The notes under the pieces are model-generated. The model saw only the letters and a list, made by a program, of their open reading frames with translations, had not been told where the DNA came from and did not search any database. DNA of 64,000 bases from Diphasiastrum complanatum (lineage: Eukaryota; Streptophyta; Lycopodiopsida; Lycopodiales; Lycopodiaceae): assembly GCA_029204225.1 (NCBI GenBank), contig CM055096.1, forward strand, positions 3,626,014 through 3,690,013, in the 5' to 3' direction. Both the position numbers and the translations under genes were made by a program. Below are positions 44,067-54,598 of the stretch, in pieces (positions within the stretch are counted from its first letter, which is position 1; each line of letters begins with the position of its first letter).

Positions 44067-45554
44067 CTATGTTATATTCTTGCTTCTGCTGTTTTGTCTT
44101 CTGAAGTTGTATTGACAGATGGTGCTCTTATCTCTGATAATGCGGATTGCTCTAGAAATGTGTTGTCTGATCTTGGTAATCTGGTTCTAGATCACTCAGA
44201 ACTTGCACTTGTTGAGAAAGGTGGTTTTAGAAAGTCTATTAATGTTGATCGGTGGTCTCATAATAGGTTTGATGACTGGAGACTTGTTGTTGGATCGGAT
44301 TGTTCTGTTACAGTAGAAGAGATATTTGAAACTGATATAAATAAATTGCTTGAATTGTTGACATCTTACTTTCTCCAAGTCCAAGAGAAAAATGGAACAC
44401 TTTACCCAGGAGAAACCATTGTGGGCCTTCTACATGGTATTTGTAGAATAATTAAGGCTAAACTAGAGGAAAATAGTGTGTGCACTGGTCTTCATGTTGA
44501 GGAATTTAATATAATGTTGGATGCACATTTTAAAAAAGTAAGAGTTGCTTCTCTAACTGATGTACAACGTTCTTGTGCTATTGGGATTGGAAGGAAAAAG
44601 GAAGTATACTCAGTCACTTACTCCTTTGCAAGTGAAATCAGTCTTATGTCATAGTTTTATGCAGTGTGATAATGGTAGTGGGCTCTTAATGCGGCTTGCA
44701 TTTTATGCTTGTCATAATTTTTGTGTTTGTGGACATACAGCGCTGTACAATCTGTGCATTTCAGACTTTGAAGTTTGTTTTGATAACATGGGAACATCAT
44801 TAGATTTGATGAACGAGCTTCTAAGAATCATAAAGTTGATCTTCTGCATTGTAAGCCTGAAAAACTTAGGCAACCTGTGACTTGTTACTTCGCTGATGTG
44901 ATTCACACTTTTGAAGAGTATTTTTCCCATTTGCCTGTTTGGAATCCCGAAGACGGTGCTTCACATCCATTCTTCCTGTGAGGAATTGATGGACCAAGAG
45001 GTATTGGTAAAGTGGTATGTTTTTCCTTTGAATAGTGATTATTTTGTGTTTTTTGTTCATGTTGCATTTAAGAATTTTGATTATTTATTGTCTTTTGCAG
45101 TGGTTTTTGAAACAGAGAGTTGGTTTGAAAACAATTTTGAAATGGATGAAAATTATGGCAAAAGATGTTCGTGGATGTGACGTTGATTTCATAATCAAAC
45201 AAAAGTGCTCGTGTATCTATTGTGAAACGCTTCAACTATATGGGCGTTCCTGCTGAAGTTGGTATGAAGCTCACTAGGCACATGTCAAGAGAGGGCTACA
45301 TGCGCTATAATTCTGATTTTCAAGGTATCGAGACGAGAGCTCTTCAAAATGTAGCATATGCAGTTCCTAGAACCAAAGGGGATGCTTCGCTGCAAGCTGC
45401 TCTTGATTTTGAGAGAAAACATTATGATGCAGCAGTTCACGATTTTTCTGCTGTGATGGCTTCAATACTACCACTAAATAGTTCATTTGCATTTTGTGAT
45501 GTTCTTAGTACTGAAAATTCTCTGGATTGTCTGCTTAGTTTAGATGATGATTAG
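44067..45554 (+). pseudogene. DUF3504/Crypton-type tyrosine recombinase pseudogene
   Basis: The protein can be followed through three frames. First, 'VDRWSHNRFDDWRLVVG' and 'LLTSYFLQVQEKNGTLYPGE' with 'GLLHGICRIIKAKL' (the N-terminal SAM-like part). A frameshift near 44,590 leads to 'KYTQSLTPLQVKSVL', 'GLLMRLAFYACHNFCVCGHT' and 'ALYNLCISDFEVC', then 'ASKNHKVDLLHC' and 'EYFSHLPVWNPEDG'. A TGA near 44,977 follows. A GT-AG intron of about 88 bases (45,016-45,103) joins GIGKV to WFLKQRVGLKTIL. A further frameshift near 45,203 precedes 'ARVSIVKRFNYMGVPAEVGM' and 'LTRHMSREGYMRY', which carries the Arg, His-x-x-Arg and Tyr expected of the catalytic C-terminus. The order matches DUF3504 proteins (Crypton-derived, as in animal QRICH1/ZMYM relatives). 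The family assignment is by recall of motifs, and the copy is inactive. Confidence 0.65.
45016..45103 (+). other. Probable spliceosomal intron in the recombinase pseudogene
   Basis: GTATGTTTTT at the start, TCTTTTGCAG at the end, AT-rich between. Removing it restores the in-frame GIGKV|WFLKQRVG at the position where DUF3504 proteins have a W-[FY]-x-x-q-x-v-G block. An intron argues against simple retroposition of a processed mRNA. Confidence 0.55.
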
Positions 45555-45990
45555 TGGGCACTAAAGCTGTTCAAGATGAGACTGTTGGGTTGCTTTTGAA
45601 TGAAAAGAATGTAAGAAATACCAGTGCTGTGAATGTTGTAGGAAGCAAACTTTTAATGCTTACGTAATAGTTACGTTTGTAATCAGAGGATTTTGGACGC
45701 CCGCTTCAGATATGAAGTTTTTGGAAGTAAAGAAATGTATGACGAAAGTTTTTGAATGGAAATTTCATCGTTTCTATTTCTGTTTCGTGCATTTTCATTG
45801 TTTCTATTGTTCTGTTTTGTGAATGTTCATGATGAATGCATCGTACATTTTTAAAGTCATATAAATACGTAAATACATAAATGCAAAACCACCATATAAA
45901 TGTACGGTCCTGGACTAGCACGAAACGGATGATTACTCGATTAAATCTGCCAGTTTCTGCTTCGTTAGAAACTCCAAGTGCTAATAACAT

Positions 45991-46843
45991 AAGGGCCGGG
46001 GATAGAACTCGACTCCTATATGTGAGGATTAGGAGGGTTATCAATATTACGACATTCGAATGGGCCGTGATCTATTCAGGTCAAACCGCATCTACACCCC
46101 GTCATCTAAGTTCAACATAAGATGGTCCACTGCAAAATCTTGTGCAATAACTAAGGATGGTGACTACTTTGGAGGTGGTTGGCGCGCTGATGTAATTATT
46201 TGATGAGAGCCCTTAAACTCTGAATTAAGCTCAAAACTGGGTTTGTACAAGTAATTCGTGAGAGTGTTTCCACATGAGCTGATCTTTTACATAATGTTAT
46301 ACTTTGAATCTCTTCAATAACAGCTCTAAATTTTTCTAGTATGTGTTGGCTGCACATCAGGTGTGAGCACTTCATATTGGTCCACGTGAACCGATCTTTT
46401 GCAGAATATTAGCTTACTTCTCTGAATTATGCCAATAACTGTTGTCAATCTTCAAGTATGTTTTGAATGACACATCGCAAGCACCCAGTGCTAATCAAGG
46501 TGTAAGTAATATAAGTACGCCATCAATGTGTTCAAATGATCCGATCTTTTGCGTATAATATATTTGGGAACCTCAAATGACAGTTTAGAATCTTCATGTA
46601 TGTATGGGTCCACTTGAATCGATCTTTTGCGTAATGGTATTCTCTGAATTACCCCAGTAAGTAATAGTGGTCGATCTCTCATGTATGTTTTGAATAACAC
46701 ATCGCATGCAAGCGCCCAGTGCTGATCAGGTTGTAAGTAATATAAGTCCGCCATGAGTGTGTTTAAATAATCCGATCTTTTGCTTAATAGTATATTTTGA
46801 ATTCCACAAATAATAGTAAATTTTCAATATATGTACGGGTGCA
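45991..46843. promoter_or_regulatory. Third copy of the lipase 5' flank, right piece, with motif array
   Basis: Paralogous to 41,243-42,090 and 50,388-51,220. It carries the GATCTTTTGC array (one site decayed to 'gatcttttac' near 46,280). The lipase coding region itself is absent from this copy. It ends in 'gggtgca', immediately before the ATG of the chimeric copia-derived frame at 46,844, the same junction as at 51,226. Confidence 0.75.
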
Positions 46844-47299
46844 ATGGATCTTGAGTATCAAGCTCTCATGAAGAGTGGAACATCTTTTGGAGGATTTTCT
46901 TGTGTACATGGATCTATGCAAGTGGATGGATGTTATCTTTCTGTAAAATCAAGTAATGGATCTGGAAAACAAAGCTTGTTCAATCACTTTGATGATCAAG
47001 TTGAATATCAAGAACTTGATCTCAAAGCGCTTCAACTAGTCAAAAGGAAAGTTGGCAATTTGGAGCTAGTCAAGAGCATCAAAGGAGAGGTAATTGGCAA
47101 AGATGTTATGGATCTGTTTTTGCAGCATATTGAAGACTCAAGTAAGGTCAAAGGAGCAGCAAGGAAGTGTTGTTCAAGTTTACTTTACTTGTTCTATCTC
47201 ATGTTTAAGCATTTTCATGTGGATGTGTGCAAATTGTCAAGATATGGTAAAACTAGCTACATTGGTGAGCATTGTTTTAATGTCCAACCTTCCTCGTAG
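46844..47299 (+). pseudogene. Chimeric copia-derived ORF, copy C1
   Basis: Starts MDLEYQALMKSGTSFGGFSC. The first 10 residues correspond to MDLEFEALMKN of the intact copia polyprotein (residue 815 onward, at the start of the reverse transcriptase region). After that the sequence is unrelated to copia and to any family I recognise. It contains a lysine-rich 'LQLVKRKVGNLELVKSIKGE' and a hydrophobic stretch 'CCSSLLYLFYLMF', and ends HCFNVQPSS where a gypsy fragment intervenes. The ATG, an internal Met codon in copia, lies directly downstream of the lipase-flank motif array. Copies C2 and C3 share the frame. It may or may not be translated. Confidence 0.6.
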
Positions 47300-47735
47300 T
47301 GGCATGACGCTATAGAACAATGTTGCTGCATTCAAGTTGTGTTGTTTTCTCCCCTATATTGATCCCATGGTGAGAAAATACCCCCACATATAGCTCTTTG
47401 GTGCGGGCAGGACCATCATAAATATTGGCTCATAGGGAGGTATCTTCCGTTGGTTCTCACTTTGCTCTGGGCATGACTACTATGAATTCATCCATTTTAT
47501 AGTCCTTGAAGTATTGTGGTAGGTCATGAACTGGTTTGGGCACTTCTTTTTTCTTCCGCTTTGTGAGAGGTCATTAGTGCAGTTTTGATGTCTTGTTTGT
47601 AACTCTTAGCCATCCACTTAGATGTTTTGGCCTTGTAGAGGGGCTTGCATTCAAGGGGTAAACTAGTCGTAGGGTTTTCTTCATTAAGCCGCATCCATTT
47701 CAAAGCTCTATTGAGATCATCTACTATGTACATAA
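47290..47735 (-). pseudogene. Gypsy pol linker fragment
   Basis: On the minus strand: 'VPKPVHDLPQYFKDYKMDEF', 'IVVMPRAK', stop, 'EPTEDTSL', stop, 'ANIYDGPARTKELYVGVF'. This parallels the gypsy pre-RT linker at 21.82 kb (HHDMPEHFRRYTLDDVVIMLP, DIYDGPARTQP). Upstream is a 69-codon open stretch with no domain. A shorter piece of the same fragment interrupts copy C2 near 51,680-51,840. It is from a different gypsy copy than the one at 17-23 kb. Confidence 0.7.
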
Positions 47736-48682
47736 GTGACTAAGCTCCAATACGATGGTATTCACTATAGGACACATTAGGTAGTAGTAGTTAATTGTTT
47801 ATAGTCATTTATCAATACATACAAGTAGTAGATCACTTCTGTAGAGACAAGACAAGTGTACGTTAGTTTTCAAGGCCAATGCAAGGTAGATCATACTGTG
47901 TATCGTAATTTCTTTCATGATCACTTTTTGCTTAATATGAAGTGCTCAGTCCTTGTCTCATATCACTGAGTGTATTTTCAATTTACTATTTATGCAATCA
48001 CATTTATCTAATTCATCATCCTCACTCTCTCTACTCCATTCCAATTTCCAACAATATATGAGGGCTTATACTGAGGCGTGCAACTTTCCATTTGTGCCTG
48101 AAAGAAAAAGGTCAACACACGGAAGCCTAGCATTGCTAACCAACCTCGTGCCCATATTTTTTGCTATCATTTTAGGAAATGCTCCAAAATGGCATTGGAT
48201 GCCTCTGCCTTCTTGTAATGATTTATGGAGAAATTCTCACAAAGACTAGGAATTTTGAGATGATGTTGTCAAGTGTTTGATGTGTGAATGCACCTTTCAT
48301 ATTTTATTTTGGAGACATTGCTTGTTGTTATTCCAATGAAAAATGAGAGGAATATATGAGTGGTTGTGTAAATAGTTAGTAGTTACTATGAATGAAAAGA
48401 TGATAGTTGTGCTCTCATCGAATGTCATTGTGTGGGATAGGAATCAGGATATGCATGAGATAATAAAGTATTAGATGATCCCAAGAGCGTATCACCTCTT
48501 GACTCGGGAGAGGATCATGACATGTGTGTGTGTGTGTGTGTAAAATGGATGTGGTTAGTTAAGTATTTGTCAATCAAGCATTAATTTTATGGGTAGTACC
48601 TGTGTTGTTTGTCACTCTATTCATGCAGGTTCAAAAAATCAAAATCATTTCTCCGTTCATGGTACAAATGTTTGAGAGGATT
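47736..48682. other. No gene seen; short (TG)n array
   Basis: Downstream flank of the intact lipase gene. It contains a TG dinucleotide run at about 48,523-48,541. The 98-codon plus-strand frame at 47,953 has no recognisable domain and is not called. Confidence 0.5.
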
Positions 48683-49999
48683 TTAAAATTCATTGCCTAC
48701 CACTCTTAACATGGCTCTGTCGCTTCGCACCAAGACAGATTGTGAACAGAGATAACAGAGGACACTGGGAATCCTTAGTACAGACCGTGAAGAGAGATCG
48801 GAGAGGAGACTGAGAATCCCTGTGAATGGCTGAATGAGAGCCCCAGTTTTCAACTCACAAGCGGGTCCCTTTATGGCCGACAGGTTGTTCACCAGACAGG
48901 CGTAATGGTTTGCTAACCCATGCTCCCGAAGGACGTCAACAACCGATTTGTGTTCTATCCAAAATTCGTGGCCCAAACTCTCCATTTTATCGATGTAAAT
49001 GGCTGATTTTGAGTCTTGAGCCTCAGGATCTAGGAGCACCAAGTACCCACAATGTCCAAAGAACAGAGCCTCCTCATCACCAGCTGCACATTCAATAATG
49101 AACTTAAACAGTTGGGTGAGTGGCCACAAACACTGCATATTCTGCTCCAGCTTATGTGCCATTGTCACCACCGGAATCCCCGTTACAGTCTCTAAGATAG
49201 CCTTCGTTGTCTGGACCTCGCATGTTTCGCTCATCATGTCCACAAACCACTTTGCTATTGGGAAGAAAACCTGGGGAAGCAAATTGTGGGCTCGAGGAAC
49301 GGCATCATGCTTGGACACCAAATTATGGAAATACTGGCGATAACGAGAATTGACATAGTCTGCAAGCTCAAGGTTGGCGAATGGCGCCGTCCCAAATGTG
49401 ATGCAGCTCACCCTGTCCGAGACAAGTTTCTGGTGCCCAGGAACAGCCACCAAAGCCTCCAGAATCCTTATTGTTACGAGAGAGGTTACTGCACCCCCCA
49501 GGGAATGCCCAGTGAAAACTAGTTTCTCTCCTGTTCTTAGCAAATTCAGAAATAGGTCGATAGGCAAGCTCAAGGCCCGCTCCAAGAACCCAATGTGTGC
49601 ACGTCCTTTTCTGGTGAAAGGAACAGGAACCTTGGCAACCTTGGCATCTTGGACAATGTCAGAGAGAGAGAAGGTTCCACGGCATGCCACGACGATGTAC
49701 CCATTGCTGCTACGAACCATCACAAAATTCTGTTTTCGATCTGATCGTGTACTGGTCGCTGATGCCATGGAGCAGGCGTGATCTCGGTGGTAGATAAGCT
49801 CATACTTACTGGTATTCAAGTCATAGCTTCGATTCAAGACCTGGACTGCACCTTCACTTGTGGACTCGTAAGATGCTCTTGTTGCTATTAGAGAATCAAT
49901 AATTTCTTGTTTTATGTACTCAATTTCTTCTGTATTTGAGCAGTTGTTTACCACTTGGGTCTCGCTTTTGAGCAAATGCTCTGTCTGTGAACTAGTCAT
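48683..49999 (-). CDS. Class 3 (fungal-lipase-like) alpha/beta hydrolase, full-length
   Basis: A 438-residue, intronless protein. It has the class 3 lipase features: an ACRGT oxyanion-region motif at about 105-109, the nucleophile elbow GHSLGG with S166, a likely catalytic D232 in SKHDAVPR and a likely H316 in FFGHCGY. I see no signal peptide, and the N-terminus is polar, so a cytosolic or membrane-associated acyl-lipid hydrolase is plausible; the substrate cannot be told. Unlike EDS1/PAD4 proteins it has no long helical C-terminal EP domain, only about 115 residues after the histidine. The start is the first Met (MTSSQTEHLL), also used by the truncated copy. Its 5' flank holds a GCAAAAGATC motif array. 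The last residues (about 400-438, Ser/Leu/Arg-rich) may be less reliable. Confidence 0.85.
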   Translation of the reverse strand: MTSSQTEHLLKSETQVVNNCSNTEEIEYIKQEIIDSLIATRASYESTSEGAVQVLNRSYDLNTSKYELIYHRDHACSMASATSTRSDRKQNFVMVRSSNGYIVVACRGTFSLSDIVQDAKVAKVPVPFTRKGRAHIGFLERALSLPIDLFLNLLRTGEKLVFTGHSLGGAVTSLVTIRILEALVAVPGHQKLVSDRVSCITFGTAPFANLELADYVNSRYRQYFHNLVSKHDAVPRAHNLLPQVFFPIAKWFVDMMSETCEVQTTKAILETVTGIPVVTMAHKLEQNMQCLWPLTQLFKFIIECAAGDEEALFFGHCGYLVLLDPEAQDSKSAIYIDKMESLGHEFWIEHKSVVDVLREHGLANHYACLVNNLSAIKGPACELKTGALIQPFTGILSLLSDLSSRSVLRIPSVLCYLCSQSVLVRSDRAMLRVVGNEF

Positions 50000-51225
50000 C
50001 CTTAAGGGTTGGTTCAGAAATGGCTAATCTGGCGAAAATTACAGTTTATGTATGTCTTATAACACCGGCAACAATCTTGATGATTTCTTCAAGCCGCAAA
50101 TATCGCTCGTTTACCTTCAATTTTCCTTAGGAGATCTACTGCAAACAATCACGTCTTCACTTGTTATAATTCTGTGGGAGAGCTGTGTACTTACGAGAGC
50201 TGTGTACTTGGGAGATCCACCTCCAAGATTCAGAGAGTTCGATTTCACCTTTTACAGTGTTCCCCAGGTCATACACGTGATCCCAGTCGAAAGATCAAAG
50301 AAGAACCTGAGTGTGAATAATAATGCCAAACGGGATCACATCTGTGGAGGACTCAAAGAGAGAGAGACGGAGAGAGTTATGTAAGGGCCGGGGACTCCTA
50401 TATGTGAGGATTAGGAGGGGTATCAATATTACGACATTGGAATGGGCCGTGATCTATTCAGGTCAAACCGCGTCTACACCCCATCGTCTAAGTTCAACAT
50501 AAGATGGTCCACTACAAAAACCTGTGCAATAACTAAGGATGGTGACCACTTTAGAGGTGGTTGGCGCTCTGATGTAATTATTTGATGAGAGCCCTTAAAC
50601 TCCGAATTAAGCTCAAAACTGGGTTTGTACAAGTAATTCGTGAGAGTGTATCCACATGAGCTGATCTTTTGCGTATTGTTATACTTTGAATCTCTTCAAT
50701 AACAGCTCTAAATTTTTCTAGTATACGTTGGCTGCAGATCAGGTGTGAGCACTTCATATTGGTCCACGTGAACCGATCTTTTGCGGAATATTAGTTTACT
50801 TCTCTGAATTACGCCAATAACAGTTGTCAATCTTCAAGTATGTTTTGAATAACACATCCCAAGCGCCCAGTGCTAAACAGGGTGTAAGTAATGTAAGTAC
50901 GCCATCAATGTGTTCAAATGATCCGATCTTTTGCGTATAATATATTTGGGAACCTCAAATGACAGTTTAGAATCTTCATGTATGTATGGGTCCACTTGAA
51001 TCGATTTTTTGCGTAATGGTGTTCTCTGAATTACCCCAGTAAGTAATAGTGGTCGATCTCTCATGTATGTTTTAGATAACACATCGCATGCAAGCGCCCA
51101 GTGCTGATCAGGGTGTAAGTAATATAAGTCCACCATGAGTGTGTTTAAATAATCCGATCTTTTGCTTACTAGTATATTTTGAATTCCACAAATAATAGTA
51201 AATTTTTCATATATGTACGGGTGCA
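50000..51225 (-). promoter_or_regulatory. Lipase 5' flank with GCAAAAGATC motif array
   Basis: The probable promoter region of the intact lipase. TATAAGAC lies about 60 bases before the ATG on the minus strand. GATCTTTTGC sites occur on the plus strand near 50,663, 50,775, 50,925 and 51,153, with a decayed site (gattttttgc) near 51,003, at the same spacing as in the other two copies. It lies between the minus-strand lipase and the plus-strand chimeric frame C2, so it could serve both directions. Function is inferred from position and conservation among three copies only. Confidence 0.5.
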
Positions 51226-52534
51226 ATGGATCTTGAGTATCAAGCTCTCATGAAGAGTGGAACATCTTTTGGAGGATTTTCTTGTGTACATGCATCTATG
51301 CAAGTGGATGGATGTTATCTTTCTGTAAAATCAAGTAAATCAAGTAATGGATCTGGAAAACAAAGTTTGTTCAATTACTTTGATGATCAAGTTGAATATC
51401 AAGAACTTGGTCTCAAAGCGCTTCAACTAGTCAAAAGGAAAGTTGGCAATTTGGAGCTAGTCAAGAGCATCAAAGGAGAGGTAATTGGCAAAGGTGTTAT
51501 AGATCTATTTTTGCAGCATATTGAAGACTCAAGTAAGGTCAAAGGAGCAACAAGGAAGTGTTGTTCAAGTTTACTTTACTTGTTCTATCTCATGTTTGAG
51601 CATTTTCATGTGGATGTGTGCAAATTGTCAAGATATGGTTTAACTAGCTACATTGGTGAGCATTGTTTTAATGTCCAACCTTCCTCGTAGTGGCATGACG
51701 CTATAGAACAATGTTGCTGCATTCAAGTTGTGTTGTTTTCTCCCCTATATTGATCCCATGGTGAGAAAATACCCCCACATATAGCTCTTTGGTGCGGGCA
51801 GGACCATCATAAATATTGGCTCATAGGGAGGTATCTTCCATTGTTTTTCTAATGGAAATGAAGCTATTGGAGGTTCATTATGTCATTCATTCATGGTCAA
51901 GTCATCAAGGCTTGATGGCATCTTATGGCAAGATGGAGATGGAGGCTCATTCATGGAGTATCATGGTGGATACATGGCAACAAATGACAAAGGAGGAGAC
52001 ATGCAAGCAAACGTTGATCACTCAGATTTATTGTTTGTTTGCTTTATTTTTCCAGAGAGTTCAGAGTTGGAAGCATGGTGGAATCATTTCATTAACATTC
52101 TATTTTATTCTTCATGTTCTAGTCACTTTTTGACATGTAAAATTGATGTAAGAATTAGTGAAGCATCCCAAGTGGACACTATTCTCTATATCAATTATGG
52201 TTGTTTCTGTTTTGAGCATTACATGATCATTGAAAGGAGATCTATTCTTATGAAGAAGATCATTCTTATGTTGGATCAAAGTTCTATTGTCAAAAACTAT
52301 GCAAGGAGCAAGCATATTGAGATACAATATCATTTTGTGAGGGAGCGAGTCATTGCAAAGGAGGTGGTGCTTCAATATGTGTCTTCAAGGGAATGTGTAA
52401 CTGATATCTTCACAAAAGCATTGGGAAAAGACTTGTTCATGGAGCATAGGACTTCACTTAACATTGTAAGCTTCCGAACATTGAAGCTTAGCTTAGGCGA
52501 TACATCTATTCACCTTAAGTTGTTAAGAGGATAA
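51226..52534 (+). pseudogene. Chimeric copia-derived sequence, copy C2
   Basis: Same start as C1 (MDLEYQALMK), with a 3-residue duplication (KSSKSSNG). It is interrupted near 51,680-51,840 by a gypsy linker piece that introduces a stop. It then resumes as an open frame (51,893-52,534) with 'SSRLDGILWQDGDGGSFMEY' and 'VRISEASQVDTILYINYG'. From about 52,302 copia returns: ARSKHIEIQYHFVRERVIAK and CVTDIFTKALGKDLF match the C-terminal end of the copia polyprotein (about residues 1250-1295). After HRTSL (about 52,460) it departs from copia again. No LTR follows. Confidence 0.65.
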
Positions 52535-54341
52535 ATTTTTGCAGGCATAAGAAAAAGATCTTCCTATCATAGCGCACTACAAATCAGGATGAGGCAAAGA
52601 TTGATAAGCCCGTTAACTTGATTGAAGATCATGCTGAAAAATGGCTAATAGTAAAATAAACAATCCATACAAGAAGTTCAAGAAAATTATATAGATACAC
52701 TGGTGAAAAAAATGACAATAATATATACAAATAACAAAATATATGTATGGCTTCCCTTTCAGGATTCTACAAAAACTAACAACAACACATGAAGAGACTA
52801 GTTTTTCTTGAAGTTGTCCTCCCGAAAATGTTTCAGCATCATGTACACTGACAAAATATTGAGATCCACCAACTCAGTTGAAAGGATTACTACATGATGC
52901 ATGTGGCACATCGACAATGCTTCTTCCTCAAACAAAACACACAAGTTGTTGTGCACTTGTTCAATATTGTTGTAAAAATGATGATCATTGTTAAGAGACC
53001 AACAACTATATAAAATTACATACACAAAAAATCTTTAAAAAAGTAAATATATTAATTTAAGAATAAAGCAACGAATAAGTGCAAACAAAGAGGGTTCCGA
53101 TATCTAGGAAAACTTTTACAATAACCCAAGAGAGTGAAATAGGTAGCATTGAAAGTCTCTTCTACATACCTCTGACCATTTTGAAAGAATTAACCCGAAA
53201 AGACCTGCTTTTTGGTGCAGCAAACATATTTCCATCCCAGCAAAATTCTTCAAAGAAAGAAGACTAAACATTTACTAATATTACCAACAAACCTCAAGGG
53301 GCTTCCAATCTCTTTCAAAACCTTTTGGCATAGCAAGAATCTCAAGTTTTATGGTAGCATCTGCTACAAGGTAGCTACTTCAATTATGAACTTCACAACA
53401 AACAAAAAATGTTAACTGAAACAAACAGGTCAATTGACAACTCCAAGTAGCTGATAGGCAATTTGCACAGTCAAGTCCCCAACTGCTGTTGTTTCATTAC
53501 AACGAATCCTACTCAGATTGATATTGAGTTTCCAAGGTAGTTTTGCTCGTCAACTTTCACAATAAATAGCAGAGGAGAGAGAAAATATAAAACCGTTGAA
53601 TGGATATGATTACAACACACCGTAAGAAAACATGCTAACAAAGTTGTATAAACATAAAGTCGCTAAATTCAATGAAAAATGCCTCAAATGCTAGCAATTG
53701 GTCAATGCTCTTCCTCAACAAATGGGCATCAACACAATCCAATTTTCAAGTGAAAAGCACAGGACCATGCTATAGCTCCAATCCAAACTCTAAAAGCACT
53801 TGCGGCAATTTTTTATCTACAAAAGCATGTCTACTTCTAATACTACTTATTTCAAAAAAATCCTAGTTTTCAACTCTTGGTAAGAAGGTGTGGAGAACCA
53901 TAGTTTTCTTCATAAAATCATTCCACATAGCTGGCACATAACAACAATATGACATTTCAAGAACTAGTGAGTATCTTGACTATGCTCAACTGTTTGCAGA
54001 CAGGTGATAATAGTCAGAAAGTAAACAAGAAAATATCATCCAGGACCTGAAGAAAACTACAAGTGTCACAGTTTGTACTATGGAGAAGCCAAGAAAAGCA
54101 CAACAAAAAAAGCATTAGAAATTTTCATCAAAGATACATAGTCCAGAAAATTCCCAATGCAGTCAAAAAATATACCTGATTGTCAAACCAAAGAAATGTG
54201 AGACGACTAAAGACTTCAAACATTGTAGACAAAGAACTGCATATCAGACATGGTTTGTACAAAAAATATCATAACACAAACAGCATGCAATTTGCAATCT
54301 AAACTTTATCGATTGTAATAAGCAGCTAGTGTGCCAAGAGC
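52535..54341. other. Largely unannotatable stretch
   Basis: AT-rich sequence without recognised repeats. The only frame worth noting is on the minus strand at 52,798-53,025, ending 'MCHMHHVVILSTELVDLNIL' and then 'SVYMMLKHFREDNFKKN'. It has exon-like composition but no family I recognise. It might be a terminal exon of an unidentified minus-strand gene. Confidence 0.3.
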
Positions 54342-54598
54342 TCAGGCAATTTGAGCCCTTTCTACAAGAGTTGCTCCCAGATGTGCAGCTGCATAAGACG
54401 ACAATGAAATAGAGGATCCTAGGTTTTTGATTGCTTGTGAGGGTGAACTGGTTCTTGCATCATACAAAGGAGCTGTTGCAAGTCGCATATAAGTAGCAAG
54501 CTGCGTAGGGTATGTTGCCAAACCCTTTGAATGTGCTCCTAGTGAAGCCAACCCAAGGGAGTTGTTGCCGGCAGGATGGAGGCCATGACCTACCCCTG
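54342..54598 (-). CDS. Candidate terminal exon of an unidentified gene
   Basis: A splice-acceptor-like pyrimidine tract (tttctctcag, about 54,599-54,608 on the minus strand) precedes an open frame, roughly 'GVGHGLHPAGNNSLGLASLG', 'AHSKGLATYPTQLATYMRL', 'ATAPLYDARTSSPSQAIKNL', 'GSSISLSSYAAAHLGATLVE', RAQIA, stop. It is Ala/Ser/Leu-rich and GC-richer than its surroundings. The motif AAACCCTA on the plus strand just upstream resembles a plant telo-box, so a transcription start nearby is another possible reading. I do not recognise the protein. Confidence 0.25.

Larger units (their letters stand above)
43520..45990 (+). mobile_element. Crypton-like (DUF3504 tyrosine recombinase) insertion, about 2.47 kb
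   Basis: It interrupts a lipase-flank copy: uninterrupted versions at 41.2 and 50.35 kb show that the flanks belong together, with about 15 bp of the site lost. Its left edge begins with C and A homopolymers, then a hairpin (AACGGGCCC-TATG-GGGCCCGTT) and two CCGTTATCTTAC repeats. The 11-mers GTTATTAGCAC (43,598-43,608) and GTGCTAATAAC (45,978-45,988) are inverted repeats near the two ends. Exact termini and target duplication are unresolved. The cargo is a broken tyrosine recombinase gene. Confidence 0.6.

Noticed and set aside
39825-49999. EDS1/PAD4 immune regulator identity for the lipase
   Set aside because: The lipase triad is present, but there is no long C-terminal helical EP domain, so only a general class 3 lipase call is justified.
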